64,000 nt of DNA, taken from positions 145,470 through 209,469 of the forward strand of contig JAOTOM010004002.1 in assembly GCA_034440615.1 (NCBI GenBank). The letters run 5' to 3'. The position numbers and the translations under genes are program-made. Positions 46,812-57,221 of the stretch are shown one piece after another. This DNA is from Ashinkailepas kermadecensis. Its lineage: Eukaryota > Arthropoda > Thecostraca > Neolepadidae. The notes under the pieces were generated by a model. That model was not told the origin of the DNA. It ran no database searches and saw only the letters and a program-made list of their open reading frames with translations. How positions within the stretch are numbered: the stretch's first letter is position 1; every line of letters begins with the position of its first letter.

Positions 46812-46999
46812 CTGCGTTTGGATGATGTCGAATTCCGAGAGGGTGCGATGAACGAACACTTCGGGGAAATTAGCACATGCTCTGATTCTTTGACTGCGAA
46901 ATCCCGCTGGCCTCTGTGATCCAGGGGCGCAGATGGGGGCGGGCACATGGCATGCAGGTGGGATGGGCTGTCAAGGGAAGCCCCACCTTGCGTCCGTCG

Positions 47000-47632
47000 C
47001 AGGGGCGTCGATTTGTATCCTTTTGCGGGGGCCATGGCCCCCCCCCCAATGCTGATCTTGCCCCCCCCATGTTGATTTGGGCCCCCCAATAACCCATGCT
47101 ATTTTTATGCTGATAAAAAGCTAAAGGAAAAAAAAGAAGAAAAACACTGTGTTAGGTACATAGAAAACTTAGTTGATGTTAACCAGCACATTTTGTACTG
47201 AAAAAGAACAGATTTGGATTAGATAGTGGACTGAGTATCCAACTTTTGCTACACAATTCAAAATTATGTGCAAAAAAAACAAAATAGCTAGATTTCCCTC
47301 CACGGTGGAAGGAAAACTTACAGCATACAATGTTAAGATTCGATGATGATGCATTTTAAACCAGATTGTCTTTTTAAAAAATGTTAAGCCACAAAACAAC
47401 AATTGGATTGTCATACTGATGTTTGTACACGCCACCAATGGCAAAACCACATGCATATGAGCTTAAACAGGAAACAATCCATTCTTAATTTCCAGTCATT
47501 GTCAAACTTGCATTGTCCAGTGAACAACAATGACAATCATCATTGAGATTGTGGATATGCAAACTATAATTATCTTCAGCAGCCCACCTATCACACCATC
47601 AGCTTGATATTTACCTAGGTACCTACCTACAT
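47000..47632 (+). mobile_element. CAGGGGCGTCG element, copy 1
   Basis: Starts CAGGGGCGTCGATTTGTATC with a G/C-run zone (GGGGGCCATGGCCCCCCC), then an AT-rich, non-coding interior and ends around TTACCTAGGTACCTACCTAC. The same start recurs at 48258 and 48779. CAG ends resemble hAT-type elements, but no TSD or inverted right end is seen. Confidence 0.65.
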
Positions 47633-48257
47633 GCCCAATGACAATGCATGCATTAAATATTGATATGGGGAGAATCGAGAGCCATGTGTGGGCAAATCTG
47701 CCAGCTTATGATACCATGACTGAGAAAAGTCAGCAAGAAGCTGCATGGCCACTGCATTATAATTGGTATTCCTAAAAGAATAAAAAAGAAAGCTGTGGCT
47801 CACATGACTTTTAAGCAAACCTTACAGTCATACAAGACCAATGCTATACAAGAAATAGCCTTGACAAGACCAATGTCTCGTACGCCGCAAAAACACCATT
47901 ATTAAACACCGCAAAAATACCATTATTCTAAAAGGTACACCAAAGTTCGCATTCAAACCTTGATGACGTCACAGGTTTTTATTCGTATATTGCAGAAATT
48001 GGAAGCATCAGTCAAGTTTCAATTTCACTGCACATGGGTGGGGGAGTGATTTTTTTTAGGCGTACCGGACCACAGAGGTCATTTGCGCCACCTTTGAAGC
48101 GAGTACGTTACATGTCTGACTATAAAAGCGGGTGTTTGCGATCAAGGTGCAGGCATGTGGACGTTTACGTAAAGGGAATTTTACGTTATAGTTTGTGTGA
48201 TATTTTAGGCGCTGAAGGCGGGGCTAGGATGGGGACATCCCCCTAATGTCTAGATGG

Positions 48258-48692
48258 CAGGGGCGTCGATTTGTATCCTTTTGTGGGGGCCAGGGCCCCA
48301 CCAATGTTGATCTTGGCCCCTCAATGTTGATTTGGGCCTCCCCAATAACATATGCTATTTTTATGCTGATAAAACAAGTTGAAGGAAAAAAGAAGGAAAA
48401 CACCATGCTAGGTACATAGCAAATGTAGTTGATGTTAACCAGCACATTTTGTAATGAAAAAAACAGATTTGGGTTAGATAGTGGACTGACTCTCCACCTT
48501 TTGCTACAAAATTCAAAATGGTGTGCACAAAAACCAATTGTCATTGTTAAACTTGCATACAATCCAGTCCCGTGAACAACAATCAGTTATCATTGAGAGT
48601 GTGGATATACAAACTATAATTAACCTCAACAGCCCACTCATCACACTATCAGCTTTATATTTACCTGGTACCTAGGCACCTAGGTACATGCT
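48258..48692 (+). mobile_element. CAGGGGCGTCG element, copy 2, internally deleted
   Basis: Same start and same AGGTACC-rich end as copy 1, but about 200 bp shorter inside. It is in direct orientation. Confidence 0.65.
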
Positions 48693-48777
48693 ACAGAAAG
48701 ACTTAGAAGAGCTTGTGAAGTGGTCCAAAAATGGCAGATGAAATTAAATTTTGATAAGTGCAAAATCATGCATGTAT
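48692..48777 (+). mobile_element. 86-bp CR1-type LINE fragment
   Basis: Reads LQKDLEELVKWSKKWQMKLN followed by FDKCK, matching 39552-39635 of the decayed LINE. It is bounded by copy 2 on the left and by the CAGGGG start of copy 3 on the right. Confidence 0.75.
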
Positions 48778-48778
48778 G

Positions 48779-49100
48779 CAGGGGCGTTGATTTGTATCCT
48801 TTTGTGGGGGCTATGGCCCCACCAATGTTGATCTTGCCCCCCAATGTTGATTTGCCCCCCCCCCAATAACCTATGCTATTTTATGCTGATAAGAAAGCTA
48901 AAGGGAAAAAATGAAAAACCCCATGCTAAGTAGAAACATTGATGTTAACCAGCACATTTTGTACTGAATAGAAACAGATTTGGATTAGATAGTGGACTGA
49001 CTCTCCACCTTTTGCTGAAAAATGTAAAATGGTGTGCAAAAACAAACAAAATAGCTGGAATTCCCTCCACTGTGGAAGTACAGCTTACATCCTTCTGGGT
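48779..49100 (+). mobile_element. CAGGGGCGTTG element, copy 3, right end replaced
   Basis: Follows copies 1 and 2 through ATTCCCTCCACTGTGGAAG (about 49060) and then gives way to the SINE tail at 49103. Confidence 0.6.
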
Positions 49101-49102
49101 TG

Positions 49103-49165
49103 GTTGGTTGGTTATTTGGGTTTACGGCCGCATTGACTGCGTTGGTCATACAGCGCCCATACAAC
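49103..49165 (-). mobile_element. SINE 3' fragment
   Basis: GGTTGGTTGGTTATTTGGGT through GGTCATACAGCGCCC matches, on the minus strand, the body and AACCAACCAA tail of the SINE at 12352-12516. The head is absent. Confidence 0.6.
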
Positions 49166-52100
49166 TTTTCTTGTTCCCACCTTAAAGCACAATAATACCC
49201 AAAAGTTTCCGAAAAAAATTTACAACCATGTTCACAAAAAATATAATTTTGTATTCAAAATCAGCTTAGGTTAGGTTAGGCTCGGTTAGGTTTCTTTTTT
49301 AAGGTTGAGAATTTTCAGAAAATAAATTAAGTGACATTTTAATTTAGTTTAATTTTTTGTTCTCAAAAGATAGGTTAGGGTAGGCTAGGTTAGGTTTTGT
49401 TGCATTAAAAAAAAACATTTATGTTTATGCTATGTTACCGAACTCAAAGCCTTTTTGGCATTATTTTGCTCACAACCTGAAAAGTAAGCACAGAAAATAA
49501 GTGGGTCCAATCATCTTAGTCACCTTCATAAACATGGTTTTCTGCACATTTTTTTTTTGTTTTAAAGGAAAAAAAGAACACCTTAGACCGCAAGGTTACC
49601 AAATAATGTGCTATTTTTTGGGGAAACTTTTTTGAATTTTTTTAACAAAGTTTTTCAACTTGAAAAACCTAAACTAACCTAACTTAAACAAACCTAACCC
49701 ATTTGCTTGCTATATGGAGGCAAATGTGTGTACAAACTTGTCTTGTTACCACCTTAAAGCACAATAATACCGATTTGGCTAGGTTAGGCTAGTTCAGTTG
49801 TTTACCTCGGAAAAATTGTTCAATCATTTTCAAAAATAAAATAAAATCGGAAATTTTCCTTCAAAAGCAGCTGACATTAGGTTCGGGTAAGTTGGGTTCG
49901 GTTGTTCAATTTATAAAATTTTCAGAATATATATTGCTTAATTTTTGTTTCTATTTTTTATCCAAAGCAGGGGTGTCGATTTGTATCGATAGACACTAGC
50001 GCGTATTAAATGTCATAAATCGTGATGGGCGTTCCTCAGAACATCCAAAATCGTAACATGGAAAGAAAAAATTCCAGTTACAGAAATTCCAGCGCCTAAA
50101 GTCTAAATTTGAGGTTACAGTGACAAATGTGACTGAGGTAAGACATTTGTGGTACAATTGCGCGCAGTGTTTAATCCGGAGGCCAATCTCATGTGACGTA
50201 CTGATTCGTTTTTGTACTTCGCACATTCTGATGTATCCGCGGATTGGTGTGATTTTAAATAGTGAATAAATAGCTTGCTGATATTTAATTCCCAAAGGAA
50301 CAGTAGTTGAAGAAGTTGGCAGGTAAGCTTGAAAAAGTCCAGTCCATGCTTTTTTCTGATTTGTGCTCAGGGTTTCAGGATATGTTAATATCACATAACT
50401 ACCACGTTTGTCTTCAAGAAGAGCTGTTTTAGTTTACTTTTATTAATATTTTCATTCCACTGCTCTTAGTGCCCTTTCTGCCCAGGATTGGGGCACCTAG
50501 TGTTGCATTTCCGTCCAGGGGTTGGCACACCTTTTGGTAAATTTACAGCTTAAGGTAATTTCTGATTATTTTTTTTTCCATGCAATGTTTAGGAATGTGA
50601 TGAACATGATGCTACTGCTCATTTTGGTAAATTTGTGTTTTAAGTTGTTTTATGAATTCGTGGAATGTGTCATTTCAATGCAATGTTTATGAATGTGACT
50701 CGGATGATGGGACCACTCATTTTCTATACATATGCCTACATTTCAGGTTGTGAGCAAAATAACACCAACAAAAAGCTTTGAATTGGGTGACATAGGGTAA
50801 AGTATCTTTTTTTTTAAATACAAAAATGCAACATAACCTAACCTAACCTAGCTTAACCTCCCCTTGGAGAAAAACAAAACCAAAACATCAAGTTGTAAAA
50901 ATTTCAAACAATGTATTTTTTTTTACAATTAAAAAATGTAAACCAACTTAACTTAATCTAACATAAGCTGCTTTTAAAGAAAAAAGATCTATTTCTTTCA
51001 AATTTTGGAACAATTTTTGCAAAAAATGTCGAACTTAAACACTTCAACTAATCTAACATCACCAAACATAGCCCATTTGTTTGCTTTATGGAGGCAAATG
51101 TGTAATAACTTGCCTAGTTACCACCTTAAAGCACAATAATTCTGGTTAGATTAGGGTGGGTTAGGTTTTTTCATTTGCAAAATTTCAAGAAAATAAATTG
51201 CTATATATTTTCCCAATCTTGTTTTTGTAGTTGTTTTCTCCAAGGTCAGGTTAGGCTAGGTTACGTTAGGTTATGTTGAATTTGTAATGTATTTCTTTTA
51301 ATTGCTGTGTTACTAACTCCAAGCCCATTTTTAATGTTATTTTGCTCACAACCTGCTCACAACCACAAGCATTTGCACAGAAACTGAATAGTGCCATCAG
51401 CTTAGTGACATTCATAAACATTGCATTGGAAATTTAAATAAAAAATATTAATAAAACACAAAAGCACAAATTTAAAGTCCTTTCTTCTACAAATGCATGC
51501 CTTTGAATTGGGAGTAAAAAATAACACCAAAAAAAGGGTGTGGAGTAAGGAAATATAGCATGCAAATAATGTTCAAGATGTATGATAACTTTACCTAACA
51601 TAGTTCAACTTCCCATACAAGAAATTAATTGTTTTTAATTTAAATTTTCGAGGCATTTTCTCAAATATTTTCAACTTAAAAAACCTAACTTAAGCTAGCC
51701 TGAACCGTTTATTCTTTTTTTTGTAGAAAAATAATTAACAAAAATTATTTACCAACTTGATTTGAGTAATGTAGGATGAAAAATAATGTTCAGATAAAAA
51801 AAAACATGTAACATAACCTAACCTAACCTAGCCTAGACTTCCATGCAAGGAATGATTATTTTTATGCCCAATTTCTCCCCCCCACAAAAAAAAATTTGTT
51901 CTCAAACATTTTAAACTTAAAAAGTCTATCATAACCTAATCTAGCTTGAACCGTTTTTGAAGACTTTTTTTATTTACTAACTTACAACAAAAGCCTAGCC
52001 TAACGCAACTAGGCAAAACCTAGCTCCTTTGAATGATTCGTGGAGGTAAAATGGGTGTAAAACCTGTCTTGTCGTTACCTTAGACTGCAATAATATCTCT
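49166..52100. repeat. AT-rich modules with dispersed TTAGG-like motifs
   Basis: TTACCACCTTAAAGCACAAT (about 49745 and 51118; near-match about 49175), GGAGGCAAATGTG (about 49716 and 51089) and a GAGCAAAATAACACC-like word in both orientations recur at irregular spacing. Near them are runs such as TAGGTTAGGTTAGGCTCGG (49267) or its complement CATAACCTAACCTAACCTAG (50828, 51804). CAGGGGTGTCGATTTGTATC at 49968 begins another member of the CAGGGG family. No gene recognised; the frame at 49996-50394 (minus) has no domain. Confidence 0.65.
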
Positions 52101-53394
52101 TTTTGTGCTACCTGGTGCACGTGATGAACCTCCATCCGCATGCTGCATGAGAGCATTGCACTTATTGCTTCACAAAGAACAATAACATGTTGGAAGTACT
52201 ATATTTTCAGGAATGGAATCCTGTGCTGATAACATTTTCTGAGTTATAAATTTGCAGATCAGATCTACATCATTTGTGTTAATAAATATGAGAAATTCAT
52301 AGAAATGCATACACCGGTTTGTGGACAAGAAGTTATTCTGATGATTTCTGATGTATTGGAAAATGACAAATTTTCATGATGGAAGCAGGCAAAGTTAAAG
52401 TACTTATATCTCAATAAGTGGTCAGTTCACTAACAAGACAGCAAATTCACTCAAATAGCACTCAAAATGCCAGGCGGCCCACTCTTTTTGCAAGTTTAAA
52501 ATCGATGACAGTGCTTTCTTGAATCATGTTTAAAGCACATGAAGGAAATGTATTGCTGACACTTGTTAGGAACTGATGTGTGTAACGTTAATTAACATTT
52601 CTAATGTCCTGATGTTTGTACACAAAATATAGCTCACTATTCTAAATAGCATGGGAAGTATGATACCATATATCATGGCTAATTTATGGTCAAACTGTTA
52701 TGCAGCAGATTCCCTGCATTGTTACTTAGTTATTTGGGCTTTAGGGCACAGACCATGTTGATCACATAGCTCCCTGTATTGTTGTTAACTGATATATCAG
52801 TATGTTTGCAAATTCACTGATGAGTGAATCCATACCATTCTCACTCGGGTGTAAAAGCTACATTATAACATTGCTTCTACAATGCATATAACAGAAACCC
52901 ATCTCGATTGTCCTACTTACTCAGGACACCATAGAAGTCAATGAAGCCAATGAAAACCATAGAAGTCAATGAAAATGTTACTTCATCCCCTGTATTGTTA
53001 ATGGAAACAAGTCTCTTGAACCATATGTTATGTCCTTCACAGTGTTGCTCCATCCACCTCCAACTCCAACCCTGACCAAACTTCAGGAACTCATCCATCT
53101 CCAAAGCAGTCTGTTGAAGAAGGTATGTATTGCAGCATAACTACTGTGACCGGAATTCTATGGTATCCATGTTGCCTTACAATCCATCCTTGCTGATCCA
53201 TGTAGCAGATGTTTGACTTTCCTCAAACTGTCTGGATAACTGGAGAGTTGAAATCACATGTGAGTGATGAAACAGATGAACTATTCCTGGATTCTTATGT
53301 TGCATCATTGCATGGCACAGTGACATACCGAATGGGGAGGGGGAATTGTGGGCAGTTGCCTCACCCCCCCCCCCCCCTCCTGATAGGTTGTGGG
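52101..53394. other. No gene recognised; old SINE fragment inside
   Basis: AT-rich DNA. About 52722-52775 (TTACTTAGTTATTTGGGCTT... to ...GATCACATAGCTCC) resembles the SINE 3' part on the minus strand. A (C)n run lies at 53365-53378. Confidence 0.45.
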
Positions 53395-54340
53395 GCCCCC
53401 AAGAATCCGCCGAGCTTAGGAAAAAAATGCGTTATGCTCCCTAAACATTTCACTCGGTCCACCAAAAATCGCACCGGGGCTCAGAAAAATCACTTTGGGG
53501 GCCCCCAAACGTAGCGCAGGGGCCCCGATAATGACGCTGGGGCCTCAAAAGTTTGCACCTGGGCCCCTGAAAATCACGTTGGGGCCGCAATCAAGTCGTG
53601 CCGGGATTCAAGAAAATCACGACGGGGGCCACAACGGTCGGGCCGGGGCCTCCTGAAAATCACGCCGAGACTGGGGTACTAAGAATTATCACCCGGGCCC
53701 CAGAAAACCACGCCAGAGGCCTGACAGGTCCCACCGGGGCTCTAAAAGTCTCGTTGAGATCACCCAACAAATGAAGCCGGGTAAATGAAAAACAGTCCGG
53801 ACACGGAAAATCAATCTGGGATCTCAACAATAGCTCCAAAAGCCCACAAAGCTTGTTGGGCCCCCACAAACGTGTCGTAGCCATCGCAAGGGATCCCAAC
53901 AAGTGACGACGGGGCCCCAAAAAATCGCACTTAGACCAAAAAAAATCCACGCCGCTTCTCTTGAAAATCTCACTGGGGCCAAAACGTCGTGCCGGAGCCC
54001 CACAAGTTGCAGCTGGCTTCCCAAGTACCAATATATACCGGGAATGTCACCTTGCGGACGGAAAAATTGCGTCAAAGATCCACAAAATAAGAAGTCGACG
54101 GACGCCGGAAAAGAAACCTGTTTGGGCACCGGAAAAAACGCACCGAGAGCCAGAAGAATCGTACCGGGTTCCAAAAATAGCCTGCAGGGGGCTTATAAAA
54201 ATAGACTTCACCACAAAAACCACAAGGAGACTCCATCGAATCGACCAGAGCACCGGAAAATTAAGAATGGGTCCCGAAAGAAAATTATCCGAAGGGCCTT
54301 TCTACTCTCGATCGTGCAATCTGCGGAAAAAACACGTTGA
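53395..54340. repeat. Diverged 21-bp minisatellite, about 45 units
   Basis: Units of about 21-22 bp of the type GGGCCCCTGAAAATCACGTT start near 53520, 53539, 53561, 53582, 53603, 53625 and 53645, and become more diverged to the right. Because 21 is seven codons, frames on both strands stay open (for example 53903-54340 plus and 53660-54031 minus), encoding heptad-like repeats without any known domain. Confidence 0.8.
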
Positions 54341-54638
54341 GCAGCCGCAGTGGCGTACTAAAGGGAAAAATTCCCCTCCCTAACGTTAGGCACCAAGGAA
54401 ATACTTTCACCCATCGTCATCACCGTTCAGGTCTGCTGTGCTCTGATGCTTCATCAATGCCGGTGTGTTTTAGCCTGCATCTGATCGCTGAAGTATTTTT
54501 TATTTAAGCCGGTGTGTGTTTGTTGGTGTGTGGAGTGAGGAGGAGGGTAACAGTGACGGTGACGGTGACGGTGACGATAGATCCGAGCCCACTATATGGC
54601 ACTGCAGTCGCATGCTATTACTCAGAGTTGTTATGTTG

Positions 54639-54750
54639 GTGAGTTCGAGTCTCACCTGTCGCTACTCTTCGCCCGCGACCAATCGGCGTGAGAGATTGGC
54701 GACGCTATATGACACAACGGTCGACGTGTCGTAGAACCAATAACCAACCA
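54639..54750 (+). mobile_element. 5'-truncated SINE with exact 15-bp TSD
   Basis: Begins inside the tRNA-like head at GTGAGTTCGAGTCTCACC (B box), continues with GCGACCAATCGGCGTGAGAG and ends AACCAATAACCAACCA. AGAGTTGTTATGTTG flanks it at 54624-54638 and 54751-54765. Same family as the SINEs at 1.0 and 12.4 kb. Confidence 0.9.
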
Positions 54751-54904
54751 AGAGTTGTTATGTTGACATGTACTGAACACTGCTCTTTTAATTATGTGAC
54801 TTCACCAGTTATTGGACGATTTTCCCCGTTGGTGAGGATGCTTAATAAACATAAACATACACATCGTCGAATAAAAAATCAGAATTTCTGAGATCTGAAA
54901 ATAT

Positions 54905-55011
54905 AGTGGGCTAAATCCGATGAGTTTTTTTTTTGGGTGGGGGGTCTAGTGCGTTGGCACTTCGGCCCCCCCCCCCCCCCCCCCAATGTTTGTCAAAAAT
55001 CGACACCCCTG
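54905..55011 (-). mobile_element. Isolated terminal end of a CAGGGGTGTCG-type element
   Basis: Read inverted, it starts CAGGGGTGTCGATTTTTGAC and then a long G-run, as at 47000 and 49968. An (C)n run of about 20 precedes it on the plus strand. The 8 bases outside do not match those left of 49968, so pairing the two as one element is not supported. Confidence 0.5.
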
Positions 55012-55648
55012 GTCCGTCGAGTTTGGCGCCGAACAATAGGGTAATGCAAAACACTACACGGTCGTGAGTCCGCCCCCGTTCGCTATACGCTTGGACACGG
55101 AGCCGTATAGCGTTTCGGGGGAAACGTACGGACAGGTTTGGCGTGCCATAAGCCCCGAGGCTGAAAGGGTAGGGCAGGCTAGGTTATATAGACGGCCAGG
55201 GGACGTGCCCAACGTGGTAGGGATCCGTGCCCGCCCGTGAGCACGTTCACTTGGTCGCACAGTATCAGTATACGGCGAATAAGGCCCGGTGCGGCACCGA
55301 CCGTTTTTTAAAGGTTAGGTATGCCAGTCAAAGACACCAGAGCACTTGCATAAGCCCTCGGAGCCAGTACGATGAGCCCCCTCGTAGCATTAAGACTTCA
55401 TCCAGGCGAGGAACGCTGTCAATAATGGCGAGGCCAGCTATGATGGCAGTGGAAGGTTTACATATTCGGCCAACCTACCATCAAAATTAGAGCAATGGTC
55501 TGTCGATATATGTGTTTGTATACCGCTGAGGGGGGGGGGGGAGGGAGCCAAATTTGGGGACCAAGCATTTCATTAATTAATAAGGAGAGAATGAATGGAA
55601 CGAGCGAATGTGAAGTTAATGAGGAGAATGAATGTGTGTTAGGTAGCT
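55012..55648. other. No gene recognised
   Basis: Mixed DNA with G-runs at about 55530-55541. No domain. Confidence 0.4.
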
Positions 55649-55652
55649 TTAA

Positions 55653-56570
55653 CACGCGCCCTGGAGGGCCTCTGAGAATTACGCGCACTGGAGGGGGGGG
55701 GGGATTCCGCCCCCCTAAGATCTCGGCTCCTAGTAAAGCTGGAGGAACGAAATTCGCAGGGTGGATGGGCACGGTAGTGAACTCTATTGTGTGCAATTTT
55801 CGTGACCTTAGGTCAATATCTTCAAGGTCAAATGAGGTCAGATTGGCAAAATTTTCCGGTTTTGCGTGGCTTGGCTTGTCATCGTTATGGATCGCTGTGA
55901 TTGTGTTTAAATGCTCAAAAATGGGCATGAATGATGTCTTGGACATTACTTATGATGCAATGCAGATGCTAGACCCAACATTTGACCTCAGGTCACCTAT
56001 ATAGCACCACTTTATCAGGTCAGTTACCTGTTCCAGTTACCGGAACCGGCCGCCCGCCCGACTGCTCCGTCGGGCAGCTCGGAGCAATCGGCTTCGTGAA
56101 GAAGGGAGTGAAGTACATGAATAAAGTATGGAAACGCAATGACAAACAGTACAAATGACAACCAGTAGTGCATTTATGGCAACATTCCAGTTGATCAAGT
56201 TTGGTTCCATTAACCTGTCATGAACTTGACCTGACTTCACCTTGGTGACCTAACATGACCTTGAAACTATACAGCATATCAATATGCATGAAACAAGTCG
56301 CTAGTGTTGCCTAGAACACTTCCCTTTTGTCAGTATACTGGAAGCGCATCAGCGCCGATTTTGGTGGTCTGGCGCTAAAACATTTTTTGACTTTAGCGGC
56401 CTCTAACTTGAAAAATTTTCTGCCGATTTCAATTTTTCTTGCTTTAAACGACGTGCCGTTCATTTCTAGGCAGGTACACCGAAAATTGCGTATATCGACC
56501 GGTAAAATCTGCAGTTATTTGCGAAAAACCGGAGGGGTGGGCGGATTTCGCCCCCCCTCCAGTGCGCGTG
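55653..56570. mobile_element. TTAA-flanked MITE, 918 bp
   Basis: TTAA (55649-55652) is followed by CACGCGCCCTGGAGG. At the right, CCTCCAGTGCGCGTG is followed by TTAA (56571-56574). The left end also contains a second, inner copy (GCGCACTGGAGGGG, about 55684) that matches the right end better. TTAA duplication is the hallmark of piggyBac-type transposition. The interior is non-coding, with several AGGTCA words (55797-55850) and a GCCCGCCCGACTGCTCCGTCGGGC hairpin region near 56050. Confidence 0.75.
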
Positions 56571-56574
56571 TTAA

Positions 56575-57221
56575 GGACCAGCGGAAGCCGCTTGTGGCTC
56601 AATCACAGGCACCTACTTCGTGCGGTACATTGTACAAAATTATATTACTATTAGCATCCAAAAGTCCCAACTCGGGACAGGCCATTCCAACCACGGACAA
56701 ATTACATTCTCATTAATTCTCTAATGCAACGTATTATTTCTAATTTGGCTAGAATCACTCATTTACCTATATGGTGTTCCCAAGACTTTGACCTCGCACA
56801 CATATAAATTCGTGTTAGGGACGGTAGCTCAAACAACATCAAGCCGGCTGGGGTTTGGGGAATATGTAGTGCAGGTGGCTGGGAAACACAGCACAACACA
56901 CCCCTGACACAGGCATAGCAGAAAAGGAGATATTTAGCCCAATCTAAGTCTAGAGTCAGCCCATGTTCAGCCTTGTTAAAGTGCAGTTCTAGTTAAAATA
57001 AAGCCCCCCAATAGTTCAATCAGAACAGTTTCAGTTAAGGCTTGGTAAGCATTACTTTTCACACTCTCATTACCTTTCACACACACCCATCAGCACTCCC
57101 ACTTCACACAGCTCACACACGCAGCTTCCCCAGTCACACACACCCCTCACCCGCCACACCGGCCAACCACCGAAACCCCCCACCCCCACACCCCACCGAC
57201 GGCAGAGCCGCCACCCCTACA
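56575..57221. other. No gene recognised
   Basis: 56800-57050 has an AATAAA (about 56998) and looks transposon-like but has no definable ends. 57060-57200 is CA/CCA-rich. Confidence 0.4.

Noticed and set aside
49267..51830. Telomeric or interstitial telomere array
   Set aside because: TTAGG-like runs are only two to four units long, imperfect and in both orientations within repeated modules.
53660..54383. Overlapping protein-coding genes on both strands
   Set aside because: They follow a 21-bp minisatellite, have no domain and are open in several frames at once.
49968..55011. One 5-kb hAT-type element with CAGGGGTGTCGATTT inverted ends
   Set aside because: The 15-bp ends match, but the 8-bp flanks (ATCCAAAG and GTCCGTCG) differ, and the span holds several unrelated repeats. 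The ends more likely belong to separate copies.
56800..57050. Solo LTR with AATAAA
   Set aside because: No TG...CA ends, no TSD and no second copy seen.
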